From: 66-474 sp035281745
GTDB lineage: Bacteria; Pseudomonadota; Gammaproteobacteria; Xanthomonadales; Rhodanobacteraceae
DNA length: 64,000 bases
Assembly (NCBI GenBank): GCA_035281745.1
Contig: DATEDI010000005.1
Span: 62,001-126,000 of the forward strand
Direction of reading: 5' to 3'
Shown here: positions 32,664-41,986 of the stretch, piece after piece
Layout: each line of letters opens with the position of its first letter
Numbering within the stretch: the stretch's first letter is position 1
Program-made: the position numbers and the translations under genes
The notes under the pieces: model-generated
Database searches by the model: none
Seen by the model: only the letters and a program-made list of their open reading frames with translations
What the model was told of the DNA's origin: nothing

Positions 32664-33638
32664 TCAGTCGCTGGAACTTGCTGACCGGGGTTCGATGCTG
32701 CTTGTCGGGGCCGGCATCGCAGCACTCGACGGTGAAGCCGGCATCGGCATCGTCGCGCTGCTCGCGGAAGCAGGCGGGGGTGCGGAGCCGGCCGGCGCAG
32801 GCGCGGGATTATTGTCGTTGATGCCGTGCGTCTTCTCGTACTGCTGTTGCTGCTGCAGCAACTGGTCGATGTCGGCGTCCTGATTCTCGTCGGGGCTGGT
32901 GCCCTGCAGCTCCTCGATCGCCGACAGTGGCGGATTGCCGTAGTAGATCTGGTACAGACGATGCTGCCGGTACGCATCGCGCACGAACGCGTATGGATCG
33001 TACGAGGTATCGATCATCGGATCGATCGGCAGCGCGCTGGCGCGCAGCGTCACGAGATAGGCGGTCGAAGGCAGGTATTGTGCGTGCCATTTCAGGTCGT
33101 GTTCGCGCGCAAACCAACCCATCGGATCGAAATAGCTGTCCACCGGCAAGCGCCACACGTCGCGCAGCGTGGTCGGGCCGACGAGCGGCAATACCAGATA
33201 GGGACCTTCCGGCAGGCCCCAGCGCGCCAGCGTCACCCCGAAATCGGTGGGGTGCGCGGGCAGCTGCATGTCGCTGGCCGGATCGAAGAAACCGAGAAAG
33301 CCGACGCTGGTGTTGATGAGGAATCGGCCGGTGGATTGCAACGCCGGCGCGGGACGGCCCTGCAGCACTTCATTGATGATGGTTACCGGCGTGCGCAGAT
33401 TTGAGAAGAAATTGCTGATCAGCACGCGCCCCTTCGGGCCGGTTACCTTCACGTAGGCCTTGGCCGCCGGGCGGATCGCCACCTTGTCCGCGAACCGATT
33501 GAACGCGAACATGTCGCGATTGAAGTTCTGCAGCGGATCGTCGTGGCGCGGCGGCGCGACCGCGCAGGCGGCCAGCACGCCGGTCAGCGCTGCAACGACA
33601 ATCGAATGCGCGATGCGAAAGCGGTGGGTGCGTGACAT
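32664..33638 (-). CDS. mlaA: Outer-membrane lipoprotein MlaA (VacJ)
   Basis: This 324-residue lipoprotein sits in the inner leaflet of the outer membrane and withdraws mislocalised phospholipids from the outer leaflet. The lipobox VLAAC lies near residue 24. The family core includes DPLQNFNRDMFAFNRFADKV, GRFLINTSVGFLGFFDPAS and LVLPLVGPTTLRDVWRLPVD. A long Gln-rich (QQQQQ) and Pro/Ala/Ser-rich C-terminal tail extends beyond the usual length. ATG 33638 is chosen because the signal peptide starts there. It is convergent with mlaB, so it is not in the mlaFEDCB transcript. Confidence 0.93.
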   Translation of the reverse strand: MSRTHRFRIAHSIVVAALTGVLAACAVAPPRHDDPLQNFNRDMFAFNRFADKVAIRPAAKAYVKVTGPKGRVLISNFFSNLRTPVTIINEVLQGRPAPALQSTGRFLINTSVGFLGFFDPASDMQLPAHPTDFGVTLARWGLPEGPYLVLPLVGPTTLRDVWRLPVDSYFDPMGWFAREHDLKWHAQYLPSTAYLVTLRASALPIDPMIDTSYDPYAFVRDAYRQHRLYQIYYGNPPLSAIEELQGTSPDENQDADIDQLLQQQQQYEKTHGINDNNPAPAPAGSAPPPASASSATMPMPASPSSAAMPAPTSSIEPRSASSSD

Positions 33639-33784
33639 GCGTCGTTGAATGCGGTCGAAGGGGGCGTGTTGCAAGCGCGCAATTCTAAACGCATCGGTCC
33701 AAAAAATAACCCATGCAGCAACGACGGGGCAGTCAGCGTTCAGGCGCGACGCGGTGCGGTGCATCGGGTGGTGTGCGGGCGGGA

Positions 33785-33812
33785 TCGACAAATGCCGCGC
33801 CGCTGCTACAAT
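33785..33812 (+). promoter_or_regulatory. Candidate promoter of rpoZ
   Basis: TCGACA (33785-33790) and TACAAT (33807-33812) are separated by 16 bases, a fair sigma-70 pattern. It lies 31 bases before the rpoZ start and separates rpoZ from the divergent mlaA gene. Confidence 0.5.
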
Positions 33813-33843
33813 CTGGAAGTTTGCGAGACAACTGGAAGCTCAC

Positions 33844-34137
33844 ATGGCACGCATCACCGTGGAAGACTGCCTGAAGGTGGTCGACAACCGTTTCGAACTG
33901 GTCCTGATGGCCACCCGTCGCGCACGCCAGCTCGAAAACGGCGTCGAGGCCACCATCGATCCCGAAAACGACAAGCCCACCGTGCTGGCGCTGCGTGAAA
34001 TCGCCGACCGCACCGTCGACATGCCGACCATCGACGAAATCGATCGGGTCGAGCGCGAACGCCGCGACCGCGAAGCGATGGAGTGGGCCGCGGCGGAAGT
34101 CGACGAAGACATGTCGAAGGGCCTCGACGAGGCTTGA
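33844..34137 (+). CDS. rpoZ: RNA polymerase omega subunit
   Basis: This 97-residue subunit helps assemble RNA polymerase and forms part of a ppGpp site in proteobacteria. It begins MARITVEDCLKVVDNRFELV and continues MATRRARQLENG, the highly conserved N-terminal part of omega, followed by an acidic C-terminus. It is normally next to gmk and spoT; here the mla genes lie on its left, and spoT follows 431 bases to the right. Confidence 0.96.
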   Translation: MARITVEDCLKVVDNRFELVLMATRRARQLENGVEATIDPENDKPTVLALREIADRTVDMPTIDEIDRVERERRDREAMEWAAAEVDEDMSKGLDEA

Positions 34138-34141
34138 CGGA

Positions 34142-34206
34142 TTTCTCCCTCTCGCTCCGGGAGAGGGTGTCCGAAGGACGGGTGAGGGTTCGGTCCTTCG
34201 CGCAAC
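34142..34206 (+). repeat. Hairpin-rich intergenic repeat, copy 1
   Basis: TTTCTCCCTCTCGCTCCGGG, then GAGAGGGTGTCCGAAGGACG and GGTGAGGGTTCGGTCC, forms two inverted repeats (CTCCC/GGGAG and GTCC/GGAC) with the core GTGAGGGTTCGG. The same pattern occurs at 62059-62121 and, inverted, at 63047-63100. The rest of the rpoZ-spoT gap (34207-34568) shows no gene I can support, though a minus-strand frame passes through it. Confidence 0.7.
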
Positions 34207-34568
34207 GTTGCACGACGTCCCTGACTTTTCCTGCGCTCCTCCAAGGTGCGGGCCATTTTTGCTTCGGCAAAAGGCGCCCGAGTCCGTTGCGCCAGGCATG
34301 ACGATTTCGCCGCGCTTGCCGATCGTGTGCCGGCGCAGGCGCTTGCGTCCCTGTAGTCGGACGTACGCGCCGTGCTCGCGTGATCCGCTCGCGCCGCGGC
34401 GCCACGCCCCGGCGCGTTGACCGCTTCGTTGTCCGGCCATTCCTTGGCATCGAGCGGAGCGAGGCGGAACAGATGCGTCGTCTCGGCACGAGGCATTCAC
34501 CTGCAGGACGCCCGCGATCGCCGGCATCAGCGCAGCGGCCGCGGCCGTCTTTGTGCTAGCTTGCAGCC

Positions 34569-36749
34569 ATGCGCAAGCGCAACACCAAATCGCAAGCGGT
34601 GGCGACGAAACGGCCGGCGAACAAGGCTGCCGGCACGGACGGTATCGATGCGCTCGCGACGCTGCTTCAGGCGTATCTTCCGCCGGAACAGATCGAGCGT
34701 GTGCGTGGTGCCTACGCGGTCGGCGCGCGCGCGCACGCCAGCCAGAAGCGCAAGAGCGGCGAGCCCTACATCACCCATCCGCTCGCGGTGGCGATGATCC
34801 TGGCCGGGCTGCGCCTCGACGCTGAAACCATCCTCGCGGCGATCCTGCACGACACGCTGGAGGACACCGGTCTCACGCGCGTGCAACTCGAAACCGGCTT
34901 CGGCCCGATCGTCACCGAACTGGTGGACGGCGTCACCAAGCTGGAGCGGGTCGATTTCGCCAGCCGCATCGAAGCCGATGCGGAAAGCTTCCGCAAGATG
35001 CTGCTGGCGATGGCACGCGACCTGCGCGTGATCCTGATCAAGCTGGCCGATCGGCTGCACAACATGCGCACGCTGTCGGCGATGGCGCCGGATGCGCGCC
35101 GCCGGATCGCGCGCGAGACACTGGAAATCTACGCGCCGATCGCGGCACGACTTGGCATGAATGCGATCAAGTCGGAGCTGCAGGACCTCGGTTTCCGCAG
35201 TCTGTACCCCGACCGTTACAAGATCATCGCTTCGCGCATCAAGCGCACGCTGGGAAACCGCCGCGAATCGATGGAACGGATCGAACAGGCACTCGCCGAA
35301 CGTCTGGCGTCCGACGGCATCCCGGTGCGCATAGTCAGCCGCATCAAGGCGCCGTACAGCATATGGTCGAAGATGAAGAGCGAGCACAAGACCTTCGATC
35401 AGGTCATGGATGTCTACGGTTTCCGGCTGGTGACCGATACGGTCGCGCATACCTATCAGGCGCTGGGCTCGGCGCATTCGCTGTTCAAACCCGTGGAAGG
35501 CCGCTTCAAGGACTTCATCGCGATCCCCAAGGCCAATGGCTACCAGTCGCTGCACACGGTGTTGTTCGGGCCATTCGGTGCGCCCATCGAAATCCAGATT
35601 CGCACCGAGGATATGAACACGGTCGCCGAGCGCGGGGTGGCTGCGCACTGGACCTACAAGACCGAGGCCTCGCCCGCCAACAGCGCGCAATCGCGGGCGC
35701 GCGCGTGGGTGTCCAGCCTCGCCGACACCCAGGCCGCGACGCCGTCTTCGCTGGAGTTCATCGAGAACGTCAAGGTCGATCTGTTTCCCGACGAGGTGTA
35801 CCTGTTCACGCCCGCGGGCGACATCCAGGCGCTGCCGAAGAACGCGACCGCGCTGGATCTCGCCTTTGCGGTGCACACCGACGTCGGCATGCACGCGGTG
35901 GCGGCGCGCATCGACGGCAAGCTCGCCTCGCTGCGTTCGCAGCCGGCATCGGGACAGACGGTCGAAGTGATCACCGCGCCGTCGGCGGCGCCCAATCCGC
36001 AATGGCTGGATTTCGCGGTGACCGGCAAGGCGCGCGCGGCGATCCGGCAATACCTCAAGCGTCTGCAGCACGAAGACGCGATCGACTTCGGCCACCGCAT
36101 GCTGGAGAGCGCGCTGGATGCCAAGGGCTCCAGCCTCGACGCGGTGCCGCCGGAAGTACTGGACAAGTTTCTGGCCGAACACAACCTGCGCCGGCTGGAA
36201 GACCTGCTTTCAGACATCGCGTTGGGCAACCGCATGCCCGATCAGGTCGCGGCGAAGCTCAATGAAATGGGCGGTTCGGTGATCGGCGCGACGCTGCATC
36301 GTTCCGAAAAAATTCGCATCAGCGGCGGCGAGCGCGGCATCCTCAGCTTCGGCAATTGCTGCCATCCGGTGCCGGGCGACGACATCGTCGGTTATCTGTC
36401 GCCGGGCAAGGGCATCGTGGTGCATCGGGTGGAATGCCCCAACGTGGTGGAGCTTTCCAAACTGCCTGAGCGGCGCGTCGAGATCGGCTGGGACAAGCAA
36501 GTGCAGGGCGACTACCGCGCCGAATTGCGCGTGGAGGTCGTCAATCGCCCGGGTGTGCTGGCCACCGTATCGGCCGCGATCGCGGAAACCGATTCCAACA
36601 TCGACGACGTCCGCTACATCGAGCGCGGCGTACAGGCCGCGACGCTGATCTTCACTATCGAGGTGAAGCACCGCAAGCACCTCGCCGACGTGATGCGCCG
36701 CGTGCGCAATACCAAGGTGGTGAATGGAGTCTATCGATATCCCATTTAG
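34569..36749 (+). CDS. spoT: Bifunctional (p)ppGpp synthetase/hydrolase SpoT
   Basis: This 726-residue cytosolic enzyme makes and degrades the alarmone (p)ppGpp. The N-terminal HD domain is intact (THPLAVAMILAGLRLDAETI, ILHDTLEDTGLT, IKLADRLHNMRTL), so hydrolase activity is expected. The synthetase domain follows at about 245-355 (VMDVYGFRLVTDT, FKDFIAIPKANGYQSLHT), then TGS (about 400-460, VYLFTPAGDIQALPKNATAL) and a C-terminal ACT domain (VVNRPGVLATVSAAIAETDS). The gene order rpoZ-spoT is conserved. Confidence 0.96.
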   Translation: MRKRNTKSQAVATKRPANKAAGTDGIDALATLLQAYLPPEQIERVRGAYAVGARAHASQKRKSGEPYITHPLAVAMILAGLRLDAETILAAILHDTLEDTGLTRVQLETGFGPIVTELVDGVTKLERVDFASRIEADAESFRKMLLAMARDLRVILIKLADRLHNMRTLSAMAPDARRRIARETLEIYAPIAARLGMNAIKSELQDLGFRSLYPDRYKIIASRIKRTLGNRRESMERIEQALAERLASDGIPVRIVSRIKAPYSIWSKMKSEHKTFDQVMDVYGFRLVTDTVAHTYQALGSAHSLFKPVEGRFKDFIAIPKANGYQSLHTVLFGPFGAPIEIQIRTEDMNTVAERGVAAHWTYKTEASPANSAQSRARAWVSSLADTQAATPSSLEFIENVKVDLFPDEVYLFTPAGDIQALPKNATALDLAFAVHTDVGMHAVAARIDGKLASLRSQPASGQTVEVITAPSAAPNPQWLDFAVTGKARAAIRQYLKRLQHEDAIDFGHRMLESALDAKGSSLDAVPPEVLDKFLAEHNLRRLEDLLSDIALGNRMPDQVAAKLNEMGGSVIGATLHRSEKIRISGGERGILSFGNCCHPVPGDDIVGYLSPGKGIVVHRVECPNVVELSKLPERRVEIGWDKQVQGDYRAELRVEVVNRPGVLATVSAAIAETDSNIDDVRYIERGVQAATLIFTIEVKHRKHLADVMRRVRNTKVVNGVYRYPI

Positions 36750-36799
36750 CCGATGCGGACGGCTAGAATCCCGGGATGCCAGATGGCCGGAGAACCGAT

Positions 36800-37432
36800 A
36801 TGCCCGCAGCCCAGCGTTTTCTGGCGATTTACGCAGGGGTGTTGACGGTGGTCTTGGCACTGGTGGCCCTGTACGGATTCTCCGCGGGCACTCGAACCTT
36901 CGACCAGATCACGGTCCACCGCATCAACGTGGTCGAACCAGATGGAACCTTGCGGATGGTGATTTCGGATCACGCCGAACTGCCGGGCGTCATCGTCCAC
37001 GGCAAGCAGAAGGGCCCGCCGACGCGACCGCAGGCGGGCATGCTTTTCTACAATGACGAAGGTTCCGAAGTCGGCGGTCTGGTTTTTGCAGGTCACAAGA
37101 ACGCGAATGGCGAAGTGGTCGATTCCGGCGGGAGCCTTTCATTCGACCAATATGGCGCCGGCCAAACCGTGCAGCTCGCCGGCGTCGACGACAAGACCGA
37201 CAAGTTTTCCGGGCTGAGCGTTGCGGGCTACGCAGGTGGACGGCGTGCCCAGCGCATCTGGGTCGGCCGCGATGGCGACGGCGACGCGAAGGTGGCGCTG
37301 ATGGACGCGAAGGGCCGCAAGCGGATTCTGCTTGATGTCGCCGCCGACGGTGCGGCCAGCATGTCATTCCTCGACGCCGATGGAAAAGTCGTCGACCGGT
37401 TCCCTGCAACGAACCCGATCCCAGTTCACTGA
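36800..37432 (+). CDS. Membrane-anchored protein of unknown function
   Basis: This 210-residue protein starts at ATG 36800, with GGAGA at 36788-36792. One N-terminal hydrophobic helix (AIYAGVLTVVLALVALYGF) anchors a periplasmic domain rich in short beta strands with repeated aspartate/glycine turns (RINVVEPDGTLRMVISDHAE, VALMDAKGRKRILLDVAADG, MSFLDADGKVVDRFPA). The last two look like copies of one strand-turn-strand unit of the form DA-x-G-[KR]. I do not recognise a named family. It lies between spoT and ridA. Confidence 0.75.
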   Translation: MPAAQRFLAIYAGVLTVVLALVALYGFSAGTRTFDQITVHRINVVEPDGTLRMVISDHAELPGVIVHGKQKGPPTRPQAGMLFYNDEGSEVGGLVFAGHKNANGEVVDSGGSLSFDQYGAGQTVQLAGVDDKTDKFSGLSVAGYAGGRRAQRIWVGRDGDGDAKVALMDAKGRKRILLDVAADGAASMSFLDADGKVVDRFPATNPIPVH

Positions 37433-37445
37433 CCCAAGGAGTTGC

Positions 37446-37835
37446 ATGATGTCGCGTAATCCCATCCATTCCGATTCCGCGCCGAAGGCCATCGGGCCTT
37501 ATTCGCAGGCCGTGCGCACCGGCAACACGTTGTATTTGTCCGGGCAGACCCCGCTCGATCCCGCAACCGGCGAAATGGTCGCGGGCGGCATCGAGGAGCA
37601 GGCCACGCGCGTCTTTGAAAACCTGAAGGCCGTGCTGACGGCGGCCGGTGCGACATTCGACGACGTGGTGCGTGTGGCGATCTACATGACCGATCTCGGC
37701 AATTTCAGCACGGTCAACGAAGTGATGAAGCGCTATTTCCGCGAACCGTATCCGGCGCGCTCGACCATAGGTGTGGCGGCGTTGCCGCGTGGCGCGGCCG
37801 TGGAGATCGATGTGATTGCTGTGACAGGCGGCTGA
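37446..37835 (+). CDS. ridA: Reactive intermediate/imine deaminase RidA
   Basis: This 129-residue member of the RidA/YjgF/UK114 family hydrolyses reactive enamines and imines formed by PLP enzymes. Conserved blocks are APKAIGPYSQAVRTGNTLYL, SGQTPLDP, VFENLKAVLTAAG and the C-terminal ARSTIGVAALPRGAAVEID with the catalytic arginine. AAGGAG precedes ATG 37446, and a second ATG follows. Its place between spoT and recG is common in this order of bacteria. Confidence 0.95.
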   Translation: MMSRNPIHSDSAPKAIGPYSQAVRTGNTLYLSGQTPLDPATGEMVAGGIEEQATRVFENLKAVLTAAGATFDDVVRVAIYMTDLGNFSTVNEVMKRYFREPYPARSTIGVAALPRGAAVEIDVIAVTGG

Positions 37836-37875
37836 TTGCGCGCGTCACGCTTGCGCCGTCGGCTAATCTTGCGCG

Positions 37876-40035
37876 GTGACCGCGCTCCCCACCACCCAAT
37901 CTGCAACGCCAAACGATGCCGGCCTCGCGCCGGTCGCATCGTTGCCCGGCGTGGGCCCTGCGTTGGCCGAGACGCTCCGCAAGCTCGGTGTCGAGCGGCT
38001 GCAAGACCTGTGGTTCCACCTGCCGCTGCGTTACGAGGATCGCACCCGCATCACGCCCATTCGTGCTCTTGTGGCCGGCGAATCCGCGCAAGTGGAAGGC
38101 GTGGTCGAAGCGGTCGAGACGGGGTTTCGCTATCGCCCGCAACTGCGCGTGGCAATCACCGACGCCTCGCAGGAAACGCTGGTATTGCGCTTCTTCCATT
38201 TTCGTCGCCAGCAGGCGCAGCAGTTCGCGCCGGGTTTGCGGTTGCGTTGTTTCGGAGCGATCCGCCATGGTCAGCACGGCTTGGAAATGGTGCACCCGCA
38301 GTATCGGGTGCTGCATGGCGACACGGCCGTGGAAGCAACGCTGACGCCGGTCTATCCGGTCACGGAAGGCTTGGGTCAGCAGCGTTTGCGGAGCGTCATC
38401 GACAAGGCGCTGGCACGCCTTCCCGGTGAAGCCGAACTGGAGCTGATTCCGCCGGATCTGTTGCAACCGCTGGGTTTGATGCCGCTGCGGGAGGCCCTGC
38501 TGGGCGTGCATCGGCCAGCGCCCGATGCCGATTTGCAGGCCTTGCTCTCGGGAAGCCATCCCGCGCAACAGCGGTTGGCATTCGAGGAATTGCTGGCGCA
38601 TCACCTGAGCCTCAAGCGCTTGCGCGCGCAGGTGCGCAAGCATCGTGCCCCCGTCCTGCCGCCCGATCCGGGGTTGCGGCAGCGTTTCCTCGATGCGCTG
38701 CCTTTCACGTTGACGGGTGCACAACAGCGCGTGGGCGATGAAATTGCGCGCGATCTCGACAAGCGCGTACCCATGCTGCGCCTGGTGCAAGGCGACGTCG
38801 GCTCCGGCAAGACCGTCGTCGCGGCGCTGGCCGCGCTGCACGCGATCGCCAACGAAAGGCAGACCGCGTTGATGGCGCCAACCGAACTCCTGGCCGAGCA
38901 GCACTTGCGCAGTTTCCGCGCGTGGTTCGAACCGCTCGGCATCGAGGTCGTGTGGCTCGCCGGCAAGGTGACCGGCCGTGCGCGCGACAAGGTGTTGGCG
39001 CAATTGGCCGAGGGCGCACCGATCGCGGTCGGCACCCACGCGCTGATGCAGGAAGGCGTGGCGTTCGCGCGGCTGGGGCTCGCGATCGTGGACGAGCAAC
39101 ACCGCTTCGGCGTGCAACAGCGCATGGCTTTGCGCGACAAAGGCATGACCGGTGGCGAGGCACCGCACCAGCTGGTGCTGACCGCGACGCCCATTCCGCG
39201 CACGTTGGCGATGAGTGCCTATGCCGATCTCGATGTTTCCACACTGGATGAATTGCCACCCGGCCGCACGCCCGTGCGAACCGTCGCGGTCGCCAACACA
39301 CGCCGCGGCGAAGTGATCGAGCGCATCCGCGCCGCCTGCGCGGAAGGGCGGCAGGCGTACTGGGTCTGCACCCTGATCGAGGAAGAGCTTGGCGAAAAGT
39401 CCGCACAGGGACGTGCGGGTCTTGGCGGAGAGACCCGCGAAAAAGTGTTGCAGGCGCAGGCCGCCGAGGTCGCGCATGCGCAACTGTGCGCGGCGCTGCC
39501 CGATCTTGCTGTAGGTTTGGTGCACGGCCGCATGAAGCCGAAGGAAAAGCAGGCGGCGATGGATGCATTCAAGGACGGACGCGTCGCGCTGCTGGTGGCC
39601 ACCACCGTGATCGAGGTGGGCGTGGACGTGCCCAACGCCAGCCTGATGGTGATCGAGAACGCGGAACGCCTGGGGCTGGCCCAACTGCACCAGTTGCGCG
39701 GCCGGGTCGGCCGGGGCAGCGTGGCTTCCAGCTGCGTGCTGCTCTACCAGCCCCCGTTGTCGGGCCTGGCGAAACAACGTCTCGAAACCCTGCGCGAAAC
39801 CAACGACGGTTTCATGATCGCGGAAAAGGATTTGCGCCTGCGCGGTCCGGGTGAATTACTCGGCACCCGACAAACCGGCGAGATGGGCTTCCGGGTGGCC
39901 GACATCGTGCGCGACGCCAACCTGATGCCGGCCGTGCAGCGGGTCGGGACGGCGCTGCTGCGCAGCCATCCGGCATTGGCGAAGCGGTTGACCGCGCGCT
40001 GGATCGGGGCGGCGGCGCGGTTTGCGGAGGCGTGA
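37876..40035 (+). CDS. recG: ATP-dependent DNA helicase RecG
   Basis: This 719-residue helicase remodels stalled replication forks and branched DNA. The wedge domain comes first (LPLRYEDRTRITPIRALVAG near residue 55), then helicase motif I LVQGDVGSGKTVVAALAALH, motif II IVDEQHRFGVQQR, and the later motifs VEVGVDVPNASLMVIENAER and LHQLRGRVGRG. The start is GTG 37876. Size and domain order are normal. Confidence 0.96.
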   Translation: MTALPTTQSATPNDAGLAPVASLPGVGPALAETLRKLGVERLQDLWFHLPLRYEDRTRITPIRALVAGESAQVEGVVEAVETGFRYRPQLRVAITDASQETLVLRFFHFRRQQAQQFAPGLRLRCFGAIRHGQHGLEMVHPQYRVLHGDTAVEATLTPVYPVTEGLGQQRLRSVIDKALARLPGEAELELIPPDLLQPLGLMPLREALLGVHRPAPDADLQALLSGSHPAQQRLAFEELLAHHLSLKRLRAQVRKHRAPVLPPDPGLRQRFLDALPFTLTGAQQRVGDEIARDLDKRVPMLRLVQGDVGSGKTVVAALAALHAIANERQTALMAPTELLAEQHLRSFRAWFEPLGIEVVWLAGKVTGRARDKVLAQLAEGAPIAVGTHALMQEGVAFARLGLAIVDEQHRFGVQQRMALRDKGMTGGEAPHQLVLTATPIPRTLAMSAYADLDVSTLDELPPGRTPVRTVAVANTRRGEVIERIRAACAEGRQAYWVCTLIEEELGEKSAQGRAGLGGETREKVLQAQAAEVAHAQLCAALPDLAVGLVHGRMKPKEKQAAMDAFKDGRVALLVATTVIEVGVDVPNASLMVIENAERLGLAQLHQLRGRVGRGSVASSCVLLYQPPLSGLAKQRLETLRETNDGFMIAEKDLRLRGPGELLGTRQTGEMGFRVADIVRDANLMPAVQRVGTALLRSHPALAKRLTARWIGAAARFAEA

Positions 40036-40042
40036 AGCGGGC

Positions 40043-40072
40043 TTGCCCGGAAAGCTCGGGCCGGGTTACAAT
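40043..40072 (+). promoter_or_regulatory. Candidate promoter of rpmE2
   Basis: TTGCCC (40043-40048) and TACAAT (40067-40072) are separated by 18 bases. It lies 41 bases before the rpmE2 start codon and just after the recG stop. Confidence 0.55.
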
Positions 40073-40113
40073 TCCGCCCTTGCCCGAAGCCTTTGAGTCC
40101 AGGCGGACCCACC

Positions 40114-40365
40114 ATGAAAGCCGATACCCATCCGAACTACCAGCCGGTGGTTTTCCAGGACGCCGCGTCCGACTTCGCGTTCCTGACGCGTTCGACGATG
40201 ACGAGCGACGAGACCATCAAGTGGGAGGACGGCAACGAATATCCCGTGATCAAGGTCGACATCTCCTCGGCCTCGCATCCGTTCTATACCGGCAAGCAGA
40301 AGGTACTGGACGCGGGCGGTCGCATCGACAAATTCAAGCGGCGTTACGCGGCTGGCAAGAAATAA
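40114..40365 (+). CDS. rpmE2: Ribosomal protein bL31, type B (zinc-free)
   Basis: This 83-residue large-subunit protein begins MKADTHPNYQPVVFQDAASD. It contains no cysteine, so it is the zinc-independent B type, which in many bacteria replaces the zinc-binding form when zinc is scarce. SSASHPFYTGKQKVLDAGGR and IDKFKRRY are the family core. I saw no clear Zur box upstream. It is followed by a good terminator. Confidence 0.95.
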   Translation: MKADTHPNYQPVVFQDAASDFAFLTRSTMTSDETIKWEDGNEYPVIKVDISSASHPFYTGKQKVLDAGGRIDKFKRRYAAGKK

Positions 40366-40435
40366 GGCTCCGTGCCACCGTTCCGGATTGCGCATCGAGA
40401 TGCGTTGATCCGGTATCCGGCGTTTTGAAATCCGA

Positions 40436-40467
40436 CGCCTTCCGCCCACCCGGAAGGCGTTTTCGTT
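40436..40467 (+). terminator. Intrinsic terminator after rpmE2
   Basis: CGCCTTCC (40436-40443) pairs perfectly with GGAAGGCG (40452-40459) around an eight-base loop and is followed by TTTTCGTTT. The stem is eight base pairs. Confidence 0.8.
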
Positions 40468-40573
40468 TCCGGTCGATGCCGGCGCGACCTGCGTACGCGG
40501 GCGTATCGTGCGATAATTGCGCGATTGCTTGGCGCGATGAGGTCGATATCGCGACGTACCGAAGGAGTTTTCA

Positions 40574-41860
40574 GTGTCCGACAAAAACGCCACCTTGATT
40601 GCCGCCGATCGTTCCGTGTCCCTGCCGCTGGTGGAGGGCAGTCAGGGACCGAGTTGCATCGACATCTCGCCGCTTTATCGCGAAACCGGACACTTCACGT
40701 TCGATCCCGGCTTCGCCGCCACCGCCGCCTGCAAGAGCGCCATCACCTTCATCGACGGTGACAAGGGCGTGCTGCTGTATCGCGGCTACCCGATCGAACA
40801 GCTCGCCGAGAAGTCGCGGTTCCTAGAAGTGGCGTATCTGCTGCTGGAAGGCGAATTGCCGAGCTCCGCCGAAATGGCGAAGTTCGAGGATACGGTGACG
40901 CATCACACGATGATGCACGAGTCGGTGAAGAACTTCCTGCATGGCTTCCATTACGACGCGCATCCGATGGCGATGCTGTGCGCGGCGATCGCGTCGCTGT
41001 CGGCGTTCTATCACGACACCGTCGACAACGAGGACCCGGCCCAGCGCAAGCTTGCGGCGATCCGCCTGATCGCGAAGATGCCGACCATCGCGGCGGCGGC
41101 GTACCGCTATTCGATTGGCTGGCCGGTCCGCTATCCGCGCAACAACCTGGAATACGTCACGCGCTTCCTGCACATGATGTTCGAGGTGCCGAGCGAGCCG
41201 CTGGAGTTGAATCCGGTGGTGGCCAAGGCGCTCGACCTGCTGTTCATCCTGCACGCCGATCACGAACAGAACGCGTCCACCTCGACGGTGCGTCTGGTCG
41301 GCTCCACCGGTGCCAATCCGTACGCCTCGATTGCAGCCGGCATCGCCGCGCTGTGGGGGCCGGCGCATGGCGGCGCCAATGAGGCGGTGCTGAAGATGCT
41401 GGCTGAAATCGGCGACGCGAAGAACGTCGAGAAAGCGGTCGCGCGCGCCAAGGACAAGGATTCTGGGTTCCGCCTGATGGGCTTCGGCCATCGTGTGTAC
41501 AAGAACTTCGATCCGCGCGCCAGGATCATCCGCGAGATGACCCACAAGGTGCTGGACGAACTGGGCGTGGACGATCCGTTGCTGGACGTGGCCTTGAAGC
41601 TGGAAGAGGCCGCGCTCAAGGACGATTATTTCGTCGAGCGCAAGCTGTACCCGAACGTCGATTTCTACTCGGGCATCATTTACAAGGCGCTGCGCATCCC
41701 CACCGAAATGTTCACCGTGATGTTCGCGATCGCGCGGACCGCGGGCTGGATCGCGCACTGGATCGAGCAGCACGAAATGCCGGGCGGTCGCATTGGTCGG
41801 CCACGCCAGGTGTACGTCGGTGCCACGCCGCGGGATTACACAGCGATCGACAAGCGCTGA
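40574..41860 (+). CDS. gltA: Citrate synthase
   Basis: This 428-residue cytosolic enzyme condenses acetyl-CoA and oxaloacetate in the first step of the TCA cycle. GTG 40574 follows AGGAG. Type II hexameric citrate synthase features are visible: LLYRGYPIEQLAEKSRFLEV, LHADHEQNASTSTVRLVGST with catalytic His, LWGPAHGGANEAVL with the second His, and RLMGFGHRVYKNFDPRA. Length is normal for the Gram-negative NADH-sensitive type. Confidence 0.97.
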   Translation: MSDKNATLIAADRSVSLPLVEGSQGPSCIDISPLYRETGHFTFDPGFAATAACKSAITFIDGDKGVLLYRGYPIEQLAEKSRFLEVAYLLLEGELPSSAEMAKFEDTVTHHTMMHESVKNFLHGFHYDAHPMAMLCAAIASLSAFYHDTVDNEDPAQRKLAAIRLIAKMPTIAAAAYRYSIGWPVRYPRNNLEYVTRFLHMMFEVPSEPLELNPVVAKALDLLFILHADHEQNASTSTVRLVGSTGANPYASIAAGIAALWGPAHGGANEAVLKMLAEIGDAKNVEKAVARAKDKDSGFRLMGFGHRVYKNFDPRARIIREMTHKVLDELGVDDPLLDVALKLEEAALKDDYFVERKLYPNVDFYSGIIYKALRIPTEMFTVMFAIARTAGWIAHWIEQHEMPGGRIGRPRQVYVGATPRDYTAIDKR

Positions 41861-41893
41861 ATGGGCCCCATGCGGAGCCGCTTTTGTGGGAAG

Positions 41894-41986
41894 TCAGGCC
41901 ATGGAAGGCCGTTCTGGTGTTTACGGTGCGCAGACATTTAGTTGACAGGCGCTCACAACGATGCGGCGATCAGGGATGATCGCACA
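41894..41986 (-). repeat. Stop-associated ~90-bp repeat, copy 1
   Basis: One end carries TCAGGCCATGGAAGGCCGTT (plus strand) and the other GATGATCGCACAGC. The same ends occur in the copies at 42709, 42807 and, inverted, 52454. The far end lies within the last codons and stop (TGA 41970-41972) of the minus-strand gene, so the gene ends inside the repeat. Confidence 0.65.

Noticed and set aside
33840..34496. Minus-strand open frame across rpoZ and the rpoZ-spoT gap
   Set aside because: It runs antisense through rpoZ and through the hairpin repeat, and its translation follows the repeat, so it is not a gene.
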